Origin: Eshraghiella sp050874365
GTDB taxonomy: Bacteria > Bacillota > Clostridia > Lachnospirales > Lachnospiraceae
Direction of reading: 5' to 3'
Length of the DNA: 13,018 bases
NCBI GenBank assembly: GCA_050874365.1
Contig: JBNMKN010000050.1
Location: 1 to 13,018, forward strand
Position numbers and translations under genes: made by a program. Shown here piece after piece: positions 6,950-13,018 of this stretch. Below the pieces are notes generated by a model that saw nothing but the letters and a program-made list of their open reading frames with translations, was not told the origin of the DNA and made no database searches. Every line of letters begins with the position of its first letter. Within the stretch, counting starts at the first letter, position 1.

Positions 6950-8463
6950 ATTATCAGTCAGAACAGACAGAATATTTTGAAAAGTTGATAGAACCTGAGA
7001 TTTTGACAAAACTCCCAAGATATGATACATTTTGTGAACTGCTTGAGATGTGCAAAAATGATTATGCCGATCTCCCTGCCATAAGCGATATGGTTAATAC
7101 AATAACCTATGGCGAGCTTTATGACAGAATAGCGTGCAGGCGCAACTTCTTATATCACAACGGATTTAAGAAGGGCGATATAATTGCGGTTCTTGCACCT
7201 AACAGCATGTATTCAATGGAGTTATATATGGCAATTCCCACGGCAGGATGTACGGTAATAATGCTTCCGTCGGCAGAAAATGCCATAAGCAGGGAATGTC
7301 TTACAGCACTTATTAATAAATTTGATATTAAGGGATTATTTATTAACCCTGAATATAAAGAGGTGGCAGAGGGTCAGCCTGTCAAGGTTTTTGATATCCA
7401 TGACACCGACAATGTACCGGGACCTACAGCGGACGTTACAAAGGATGATATTGCGGTAATATGTTTTTCCGTTAATAACAGTCCTGATAATCCGTATGGG
7501 GCAATGCTTTCACACGGAGCGATAATGAGAGCCGCACACAATGGTTTATTCATACCGGGACACACCTACAATCAAAGGACAATAGCAATCCTTCCTTTGT
7601 CCCACGTATTTGGGGCGATAAGAGGACTTCTTACATGTATTTACACAGGAGCACTTGTGTATGCCTGTGAAGACATGAGCAACATTGTTTTTGATATACC
7701 TAAAATGAAACCTACAATTCTTACTCTTGTGCCGGGTCTTGCGGAGATGATACTTTCTGTGGCAAGAATTAAGGGTAAGGAATTTCTTGAAGGAATTGAG
7801 ACTATTATATGCGGCGGTGCATACTGCCAGCCAAAGCTTGTAAAACAGGCAAAAGATTACGGAATCAACCTTCTCGTAGGATATGGTCTTACCGAGGCCG
7901 CCAATATTGTCAGCGGTAATGTTGATACGGATACGGTTCCTGACTCTATCGGAAAAGTATATCCGGGAACGGAGGTACGAATTGAAGACGGAGAGATTCA
8001 GGTAAAAGGTGACGTTGTTATGAAAGGGTATTATAATGACCCGGAGAGAACAGCGGAAGTATTTACAAAAGACGGATGGCTTAAGACCGGAGACATAGGA
8101 GAATTTGATGAAAACGGTTATCTTCACATTCTCGGTCTCAGAAAGAATCTCATAATACTTCCTAACGGGGAAAATATTTCTCCTGAGGAGCTTGAGAACA
8201 TATTCTTAAGCAAAGATGAGATAAAAGATTGTGTTGTATACGAGGATGCTTTAAGAGGCAGACCACTTATGGCAATTACAATACAGCCGGAAGAAAGCTT
8301 TTGTGAAGGCAAGGACGAAAAAGATATTCTTACCTATTTCAAAACACTTGTAAAGGACACCTGTAACCTTCTGCCAAGCTATAAGGCAATAACCAAAACG
8401 GTGGTTACTTACGAAGCAATAGAGCGTAAAACAGGTGACAGACTCTATAATATAGAGTGGTAA
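6946..8463 (+). CDS. Divergent acyl-adenylate-forming ligase (AMP-binding family)
   Basis: This 505-residue protein has the ANL-superfamily layout of acyl-CoA/acyl-ACP ligases. Clear core motifs are YGLTE (313-317), the ATP-ribose aspartate in TGD (Asp383), and the hinge region GLRKNLIILPNGENISPEELE (split at residue 399, Arg). Two usually essential motifs look altered. The glycine/serine-rich P-loop (SSGTTGxPKG) reads FSVNNSPDNPYG at residues 174-185, without the glycines and lysine. The C-terminal GK motif reads KTGDRL (495-500), with Asp where the catalytic lysine should be. The start is GTG at 6946, with AGAGG upstream and a four-base overlap with the acyltransferase. In this operon it would activate a starter acid, aryl or fatty, and load it on a carrier. 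The altered motifs raise the chance of a weak, changed or partner-dependent activity. Confidence 0.8.
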   Translation: MNYQSEQTEYFEKLIEPEILTKLPRYDTFCELLEMCKNDYADLPAISDMVNTITYGELYDRIACRRNFLYHNGFKKGDIIAVLAPNSMYSMELYMAIPTAGCTVIMLPSAENAISRECLTALINKFDIKGLFINPEYKEVAEGQPVKVFDIHDTDNVPGPTADVTKDDIAVICFSVNNSPDNPYGAMLSHGAIMRAAHNGLFIPGHTYNQRTIAILPLSHVFGAIRGLLTCIYTGALVYACEDMSNIVFDIPKMKPTILTLVPGLAEMILSVARIKGKEFLEGIETIICGGAYCQPKLVKQAKDYGINLLVGYGLTEAANIVSGNVDTDTVPDSIGKVYPGTEVRIEDGEIQVKGDVVMKGYYNDPERTAEVFTKDGWLKTGDIGEFDENGYLHILGLRKNLIILPNGENISPEELENIFLSKDEIKDCVVYEDALRGRPLMAITIQPEESFCEGKDEKDILTYFKTLVKDTCNLLPSYKAITKTVVTYEAIERKTGDRLYNIEW

Positions 8464-8512
8464 TTAAGGGAATTAGTGGAAAACACTTTATTCTATACAT
8501 TAAAAAAGTCTT

Positions 8513-8520
8513 AAAGGAGA
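8513..8520 (+). promoter_or_regulatory. Ribosome binding site that decides the second ACP start
   Basis: AAAGGAGA is close to the consensus and lies 8 bases before the ATG at 8529. A longer in-frame start (GTG at 8457) would overlap the ligase and add 24 residues not expected in a carrier protein, so 8529 is preferred. The 65 bases after the ligase stop hold no clear promoter. Confidence 0.75.
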
Positions 8521-8528
8521 ATTTAAAG

Positions 8529-8783
8529 ATGGATGAAAAACAGGCAAAGATCGCAGAACAGATCAAAGGAATCTTAGTAGATAACTTAAGAATTCCTGCA
8601 GAAGAACTTGATTACGATGTAGAGCTTTTCGGAGATGGAATTGGTCTTGACTCAATCGATTCTCTTGAAATCATCGCCGGTATCGACCAGGAATTCGGCG
8701 TACAGATGACAGGCGTTGCTAAAGAAAACTTCTTCAACATCGCAGCACTTAGCAAATATGTAATGGAACATATGGAAGCTTAA
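8529..8783 (+). CDS. Acyl carrier protein (second)
   Basis: This is an 84-residue acidic carrier protein. The phosphopantetheine site is GLDSIDSLE with Ser42 in a normal DSI context, preceded by LFGDGIG, and the remaining helices fit the four-helix ACP fold. A strong ribosome binding site, the short leader after the ligase and the codon choice suggest higher expression than its neighbours, as expected of a carrier used at every extension cycle. It lies just before the ketosynthase fusion, the usual place for the elongation carrier. A GC-rich hairpin (8793-8818) follows its stop codon. The sequence differs strongly from the first carrier, so the two are not recent duplicates. Confidence 0.93.
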   Translation: MDEKQAKIAEQIKGILVDNLRIPAEELDYDVELFGDGIGLDSIDSLEIIAGIDQEFGVQMTGVAKENFFNIAALSKYVMEHMEA

Positions 8784-8792
8784 TAGCTTGAC

Positions 8793-8818
8793 ATTCCCCC
8801 CGGCCATGCCGGGGGAAT
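8793..8818 (+). promoter_or_regulatory. GC-rich hairpin between the second ACP and the ketosynthase
   Basis: ATTCCCCC (8793-8800) pairs with GGGGGAAT (8811-8818). Inside it GGC pairs with GCC, with one bulged C and a 3-base loop. It is followed by AAAG, not a T-run, so it is not a standard terminator. The ketosynthase ribosome binding site begins 10 bases after it. It could protect the ACP message from 3' decay, mark a processing site, or reduce read-through so that ACP exceeds the ketosynthase. Confidence 0.7.
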
Positions 8819-8844
8819 AAAGCTGACAAAGAGGTATAATAAGT

Positions 8845-11268
8845 ATGGAAAATAAAATGAGATGTGTAATTACCGGACTTGGAATGATTAACTCAATCGG
8901 TAATTCGGTAGACGAAAGCTGGAACAACTGTATTAATGGTGTTTCAGGAATTAAGGAAGTAAAATCGATAGATACAACTGAGTGTTATGCTCACCTTGGA
9001 GCAGAGGCAGCAGAGCATTTTGATGTGGATGCAGGCAGTGATGCAGATAAGATGGACAGAGTATCATTACTCTGCGTAAAGGCAGCAAAGGAAGCACTCA
9101 GTGATTCAAAAATAGAGATAAATGATGAAAATGCAGACAGAGTCGGTGTAATCATCGGAAGCTGTGTAGGCGGCGCAATAAGTATCCAGAATTTCTTCAC
9201 AGCTTATGAAGAAAATCCTGAAAAGGCAGATAAGAGCGATATTATCAAGATGCCAATCGGCGCAATCGCAAATAACATTGCCAAGATTTCAGGCGCAAAA
9301 GGTGTTGTAACCAATGTAGGTAATGCCTGTGCGGCAAGTACAATAAGTATTGAATATGCCTGTGATTTGATCAGAGCCGGTGTAGGCGATGCGTTTATCG
9401 TAGGTGGTTCAGATTCATTCTCAGCACTTGCTTTCGGTGGATTTACAGCATTACACGCACTTGATACAGACCCATGTTCACCATACAACAAGAGTAAGGG
9501 TATAACACTTGGCGAAGGTGCAGCCGTACTTGTGGTTGAATCTTATGAACATGCCGTTGCAAGAGGTGCCAAAATATATTGTGACGTACTCGGCGGAGGA
9601 ATCAGTTCAGACGCCCATCACATCACAGCACCAAGAGATGACAGCGAAGGTCAGATGAATGCGATGAAGTGGGCGCTTGCAAAGTCAAAGATGGATCCAA
9701 AAGAAATCGCATATATTAACGGACACGCAACAGGAACCGTTAAAAATGATACAACAGAAATTCAGGCAATGCAGAATATTTTCGGTGATAATGACAATAC
9801 AGCGGTTGACTCAACTAAGTCAATGGTAGGACATTGTCTCGGTGCAGCAGGTGCCGTAGAAGCAATCTACACAGTAAAAGCACTTACAACCAATACAGTT
9901 CCTCCAACAATCGGATATTCAGAGGAAGACCTTGAAAGACTTAAAGAAAAAGCCGGTAAATTAGACTTCATGCCTAATGTCAAGAAGGAAAAAGACATTG
10001 AATATGCAATGACAAATAACTTTGCTTTCGGTGGCAATAACGCCAGCGTTATTTTTGCAAAGCATGAAAAAGATATAAAAGAACCTGAAAACAACAAAGT
10101 ATATGTTACAGGTATCGGACTTGTCAGTCCTTTGGGCAACAGTGTTGAAAGCTACATCGAAGGCTCTAAGGCAGGCGTAACCAAAGCAGAAAACGGTAAC
10201 ATCCATGCAGGCGTATCATCAGAAGATTATGCCAAGTACGGAATTAAATTAGCTTTCTATCGTAAGCTTGATAAATTAAGCCAGATGCAGGTTGTTTCAG
10301 GACGTGCATGTCTTGATAACGCAGGAGTTACCGTAACTGATGACAATGCAACAGATATCGGTATGATAGTAGGAACGTCTGACGGACCTGCAACAGATAT
10401 TATTAACTTCCATGAAGGTCTTATTAAGAACGGACTTCATCAGGGAAGTGCCTTTGTATTCCCTAACACTGTTTACAATGCAGCAGGCGGATATTTCTCA
10501 ATCAATTCAGGAGTTAAGGGCGTTAATGTAACACTTACAAACGGTCCACAGGCAGGACTTCAGAGCCTTTGCTACGCATATAACGTAGTAAAAACAGGTG
10601 ATGAAAAGATGATGATTGCAACAGGACTTGATGAAAATACAGATACAATGGAACTTCTTTATGACAAGCTCGGACTTCTCTCTGATAAGGAAGAAGCAAC
10701 ACCTTACGCTATGGACGGAAGAAGCTTTGTACTCGGTGAAGGTGCAACATCTATTATGCTTGAAAGCGAAGCATCTGCAAATGAAAGAGGTGCTAAGAAG
10801 CTTGCCGAGGTTGCAGGTTACGCAATGACACATGAATCTGTAACAGTAGGAACAATCAAAGGTTCAGGCGAAGCTCTTTGCAAAGCAGTCCTTAAAGCGT
10901 GTGAAAATGCAGGAATTACAACAGATGATATAGATGCGGTTGTCGGTTTTGGTAACGGTAACACTAGCGTTGATACAATCGAGACAGAGTCTTACGGAAA
11001 AGTATTTGGAGATAAGGTTAAGACATTGCCTGTACTCAGCGTTAAGACACTTACAGGTGAAGCAAGAGCATGTTCAGCAGCTCTCTCAGCAGCCCATGCA
11101 GCCATGATTTTATCAGGTGAACTTGATTCAACACAGCCTGCTTACAATTTTGCAGACGGCAAGGCAGTTAAGACCACAACAGATACAAAGAACTTCAAGT
11201 ACATACTTGTAACAAGTTATGCGGCAGGTGGTTCGTACACAGCGGTAGTTCTTAAGAAAGTACAGTAA
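8845..11268 (+). CDS. Fused ketosynthase and chain length factor (KS-alpha/KS-beta fusion)
   Basis: This 807-residue protein is made of two complete thiolase-fold beta-ketoacyl-ACP synthases in tandem. The first (about 1-405) has the full FabF-type triad: Cys162 in GNACAAST, His294 in NGHATGT and His330 in MVGHCLGAAG. A charged linker (about 406-417) leads to the second (about 418-807), starting VYVTGIGLVSPLGNS. There, Gln569 stands in TNGPQAGLQS in place of Cys, Phe702 in GFGNGN in place of the first His, and Glu739 in LTGEARA in place of the second. Cys-to-Gln is the hallmark of type II polyketide chain length factors (KS-beta) and of decarboxylating KSQ domains. The fused protein should therefore act as a built-in KS-CLF dimer that extends a carrier-bound chain with malonyl units. 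A ribosome binding site (AAAGAGG) precedes the ATG at 8845; the next in-frame ATG at 8857 is possible. The stop overlaps an ATG at 11268. Confidence 0.93.
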   Translation: MENKMRCVITGLGMINSIGNSVDESWNNCINGVSGIKEVKSIDTTECYAHLGAEAAEHFDVDAGSDADKMDRVSLLCVKAAKEALSDSKIEINDENADRVGVIIGSCVGGAISIQNFFTAYEENPEKADKSDIIKMPIGAIANNIAKISGAKGVVTNVGNACAASTISIEYACDLIRAGVGDAFIVGGSDSFSALAFGGFTALHALDTDPCSPYNKSKGITLGEGAAVLVVESYEHAVARGAKIYCDVLGGGISSDAHHITAPRDDSEGQMNAMKWALAKSKMDPKEIAYINGHATGTVKNDTTEIQAMQNIFGDNDNTAVDSTKSMVGHCLGAAGAVEAIYTVKALTTNTVPPTIGYSEEDLERLKEKAGKLDFMPNVKKEKDIEYAMTNNFAFGGNNASVIFAKHEKDIKEPENNKVYVTGIGLVSPLGNSVESYIEGSKAGVTKAENGNIHAGVSSEDYAKYGIKLAFYRKLDKLSQMQVVSGRACLDNAGVTVTDDNATDIGMIVGTSDGPATDIINFHEGLIKNGLHQGSAFVFPNTVYNAAGGYFSINSGVKGVNVTLTNGPQAGLQSLCYAYNVVKTGDEKMMIATGLDENTDTMELLYDKLGLLSDKEEATPYAMDGRSFVLGEGATSIMLESEASANERGAKKLAEVAGYAMTHESVTVGTIKGSGEALCKAVLKACENAGITTDDIDAVVGFGNGNTSVDTIETESYGKVFGDKVKTLPVLSVKTLTGEARACSAALSAAHAAMILSGELDSTQPAYNFADGKAVKTTTDTKNFKYILVTSYAAGGSYTAVVLKKVQ

Positions 11269-11320
11269 TGACTAAAAAAATATTATTATTGTAGCGGGTG
11301 CATTAATATTATGCATTGCA
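11268..11320 (+). other. Frameshifted start and membrane anchor in front of the small anchored protein
   Basis: An ATG (11268-11270) overlaps the ketosynthase stop (TAATG), the same coupling used elsewhere in this operon. It reads MTKKILLL and then hits TAG at 11292-11294. Inside is a run of seven A residues (11274-11280). Re-reading one A, or one added A, would join it to the downstream frame as MTKKNIIIVAGALILCIA, a basic start plus a hydrophobic anchor. That continues without a stop into the next reading frame. This could be a sequencing or replication slip, a phase-variable tract, or transcriptional or ribosomal slippage. Confidence 0.65.
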
Positions 11321-11923
11321 ATGGGATTTTTATATTGTAATTTTATACATTCAGATATCAAATTAAAAAAATCTTCAAAAGGAATTACTGTTAATTATAT
11401 TAATAAATTTCCTGATGCTTCATACCGGAACCTTTCGGATATAACAGAGGAAGAGATATGGAGCGATGAACAATATGATATTGTAGAAGGTACTGTGGAA
11501 GAAATAAGAAATGTAAAGATTAGATTTGGAACTGAAAAATATTATGGTGCGATTATTACAATTAAGCCGGAGGAAATTATAAAAGGAACTCTTGATGAAA
11601 CGCAAATTAAGATTTTTGTGGATTGTAATATTAGCAAGGCTGATTCTAGTGGAGATTCTGAAATTCTAAAAACGTTAAAAGAAAAAGACAGAGGTATTTT
11701 TATTATTTATAAATATAGTGATACAGATGTCTGGGAGAATGATAAAAAGAATCTGTATATGAAAGAGTTAGCGGAATATGGTTTTGAAGATGCAGAGAGA
11801 TTTGCATTTATAGAAAAAAATAGCAAGGTATATTTTAGTTCTATATACAAAAATATTTCCGAAGATGATACACTGGAGGAAATAAAAGAATATATAAAAC
11901 AGAAAAGAAAGGAACTATTATGA
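11321..11923 (+). CDS. Small anchored protein of unknown function
   Basis: I do not recognise this protein. The uninterrupted frame from the ATG at 11321 gives 200 residues. If the A-tract upstream is corrected, it gains 18 residues and becomes a 218-residue protein with one N-terminal membrane segment and the rest outside. The region YDIVEGTVEEIRNV, then AIITIKPEEIIKGTLDETQIKIFV, has the beta-rich GTV-and-VLKG style of small OB-like domains in secreted Firmicute proteins. The C-terminal end is a charged helix rich in Lys and Glu. It is more AT-rich than the genes on either side, which suggests a later insertion into the operon. Its stop overlaps the start of the ketoreductase by four bases (ATGA, 11920-11923), so it is still translationally embedded. 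No known polyketide role fits it. The ATG at 11321 has no good ribosome binding site. Confidence 0.6.
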   Translation: MGFLYCNFIHSDIKLKKSSKGITVNYINKFPDASYRNLSDITEEEIWSDEQYDIVEGTVEEIRNVKIRFGTEKYYGAIITIKPEEIIKGTLDETQIKIFVDCNISKADSSGDSEILKTLKEKDRGIFIIYKYSDTDVWENDKKNLYMKELAEYGFEDAERFAFIEKNSKVYFSSIYKNISEDDTLEEIKEYIKQKRKELL

Positions 11924-12651
11924 GTAAAGTAGCAATCGTTACAGGTTCATCAAGAGGAATCGGCAGAGCCTGTGCATTAAGACTTGCAAAAGAAGGCATG
12001 GATGTTGTAGTTAATTACAACAGTAACGAAGCAGAAGCAATGAAAGTTGTCAATGCAATCAAAGATATGGGACAGGATGCAATAGCAATCAAAGCTAACA
12101 CAGGTAACCAGAATGATGTTAAAAATATGTTCCGCGAAGCTTTTAAGCATTTTGGACATATAGATGTGCTTGTAAACAATGCAGGTGTTCTTGATGACGC
12201 ATATCTTCTTGCAATCAACTCGGATTCCCTTGACAGAAGCATGGATGTCAATGTAAAAGGATATTTTTACTGCTGTCAGCAGGCTGCGCTTAAAATGTTT
12301 AAGACAGGCGGAAGAATCGTTAATGTATCTTCGGTAAGCTCAAAGCTGGCACTTGCAGGACAGTCTGTATACGGAGCTACAAAGGGTGCCGTTAATTCAA
12401 TGACAGCAACTCTTGCAAAAGAACTTGCACCTTACGGTATTCAGGTTAATGCGGTAGCACCGGGATTTATCATGACAGAAATGATTGAACAGATTCCTGA
12501 TGAAAAAAGAGAAGAGTACCTCAAGGATATTCCAATGGGAAGACTGGGAACAGTAGAAGAAGTAGCTGCAACTGTTGCAATGCTCTGTGGCGAAGCAAGT
12601 TCATATATAACAGGACAGGTAATAGTTCTTGACGGAGGATTAAGCCTTTGA
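11920..12651 (+). CDS. fabG: 3-oxoacyl-ACP reductase, FabG-type (ketoreductase)
   Basis: This 243-residue classical short-chain dehydrogenase/reductase would reduce the 3-ketoacyl-ACP formed by the ketosynthase, using NAD(P)H. The Rossmann glycine motif is TGSSRGIG (8-15), with NNAG at 86-89. The catalytic set is Asn111, Ser138, Tyr151 and Lys155 (YGATK). The PGFIMTEM segment after the active site and the GQVIVLDGG ending are typical of FabG. AAAGGA lies just before the ATG, which overlaps the stop of the preceding small protein by four bases. The stop overlaps the next ATG (TGATG). It is most likely the ketoreductase dedicated to this pathway, not the housekeeping FabG, because it lies between a KS-CLF fusion and a dehydratase. 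Sequence alone cannot exclude dual use. Confidence 0.93.
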   Translation: MSKVAIVTGSSRGIGRACALRLAKEGMDVVVNYNSNEAEAMKVVNAIKDMGQDAIAIKANTGNQNDVKNMFREAFKHFGHIDVLVNNAGVLDDAYLLAINSDSLDRSMDVNVKGYFYCCQQAALKMFKTGGRIVNVSSVSSKLALAGQSVYGATKGAVNSMTATLAKELAPYGIQVNAVAPGFIMTEMIEQIPDEKREEYLKDIPMGRLGTVEEVAATVAMLCGEASSYITGQVIVLDGGLSL

Positions 12652-13018
12652 TGAACATAATTGAAATCAATAAAAGAATAAAGCAGAGACCACCTTTCCA
12701 GATGGTTGAAAGAGTGCTTGACGTGGTTCCCGGCGAATCCGTTACCGCACTTAAGAACGTGTCTGTAAATGAGCCTTATTTTATGGGACATTTTCCTGAT
12801 GCACCAATAATGCCGGGAGTTCTCGTAATTGAATCGGCAGCACAGGCTTGTTCACTTGCAATCGAAGCGGACGGAACAGACGAAAGCACAATTTATGTAC
12901 TTCTTAAAGTAAAGGATTTTAAGTTTGTAAAACCTATTATTCCGGGAGATACAATGATTATTAATTGTAAAAAGACAATGGGAAGTGCAGGTTTATATTC
13001 TTTTGCCGTAACCATATC
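12651..13018 (+). CDS. 3-hydroxyacyl-ACP dehydratase, FabZ-type (3' end outside window)
   Basis: The first 122 codons of a hot-dog-fold dehydratase are present; the gene runs off the right edge. The start ATG overlaps the ketoreductase stop by one base, with GGAGG 12 bases upstream. The N-terminal part reads PFQMVERVLDVVPGE, as in FabZ. The catalytic motif is GHFPDAPIMPGVLVIESAAQ, with His47 and Glu61, followed by FVKPIIPGD. FabZ proteins are about 140-150 residues, so little is missing. It would dehydrate 3-hydroxyacyl-ACP to the trans-2-enoyl form. With no enoyl reductase of the usual kind in the window, repeated cycles of KS-CLF, ketoreductase and this enzyme would give a conjugated chain. 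Aryl-polyene clusters carry similar dehydratases of the hot-dog type. Confidence 0.93.
   Translation, partial: MNIIEINKRIKQRPPFQMVERVLDVVPGESVTALKNVSVNEPYFMGHFPDAPIMPGVLVIESAAQACSLAIEADGTDESTIYVLLKVKDFKFVKPIIPGDTMIINCKKTMGSAGLYSFAVTI

Noticed and set aside
8457..8528. GTG start at 8457 for the second acyl carrier protein
   Set aside because: It overlaps the ligase end and gives an unusual extension; ATG 8529 has a near-perfect ribosome binding site.
8464..8528. Internal promoter in front of the second acyl carrier protein
   Set aside because: TATACA at 8494 has no acceptable -35 box at the right distance.
8793..8818. The hairpin after the second ACP as a full terminator
   Set aside because: It lacks a T-run, and the ketosynthase has no promoter of its own in the few remaining bases.
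444..12791. Numerous minus-strand and out-of-frame reading frames of 60-190 codons across the window
   Set aside because: All lie opposite or within well-supported genes, lack ribosome binding sites and domain motifs, and are explained as shadows of codon bias.
1..13018. tRNA, rRNA, CRISPR arrays, insertion sequences, attachment sites
   Set aside because: No cloverleaf, regularly spaced repeats, transposase motifs or flanking inverted repeats were seen by eye on either strand.

Overview
The window looks like chromosomal DNA of a low-to-moderate GC Gram-positive bacterium, most likely a Clostridia/Lachnospiraceae-type gut anaerobe. This rests on AGGAG-type ribosome binding sites, the style of the FtsH, GH13 amylase and TetR proteins, and codon use; no rRNA or other marker is present, so the placement is an inference. 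All recognised genes are on the + strand.

Left part (1-3918). The window opens inside ftsH (C-terminal half, with the zinc protease site), followed by an intergenic stretch with a strong intrinsic terminator. Next comes a cytoplasmic GH13 neopullulanase/cyclomaltodextrinase-type gene with a good promoter. A frameshift near 2580 breaks it between the catalytic Glu and the third catalytic Asp. A small TetR-family regulator follows. Its promoter sits so close to the ATG that the mRNA should be leaderless, and a 25-bp imperfect palindrome covers both the -10 box and the start codon. A 13-bp-stem terminator closes this part.

Right part (4007-13018, continuing past the window). This is a tightly packed, largely translationally coupled operon that resembles a highly reducing type II polyketide / aryl-polyene-like pathway: a MntP-like membrane protein, a PlsC-type acyltransferase, an acyl carrier protein, a 4-cysteine iron-sulfur flavoprotein-like reductase, a second PlsC-type acyltransferase, a divergent acyl-adenylate ligase, a second acyl carrier protein, an 807-residue fusion of two ketosynthases, a small anchored protein of unknown function, a FabG-type ketoreductase and the start of a FabZ-type dehydratase. 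In the fusion, the first half keeps the Cys-His-His triad (C162, H294, H330). The second half has Gln, Phe and Glu at those places, as expected of a chain length factor (KS-beta). The operon therefore appears to encode a KS-CLF, KR and DH chain-extension core with two carriers, a starter-activating ligase and two acyltransferases that could move the finished chain to a lipid or glycerol acceptor. No enoyl reductase of the FabI/FabK type is visible, so an unsaturated (polyene) product is a reasonable inference, unless the flavoprotein or a gene beyond the right edge reduces the double bonds.

The most notable points are the natural KS-CLF fusion, the ligase whose P-loop and C-terminal lysine motifs look lost, the flavoprotein and MntP-like protein in this setting, the poly-A frameshift at the start of the small anchored protein, a GC-rich hairpin between carrier and ketosynthase, and the leaderless TetR gene.
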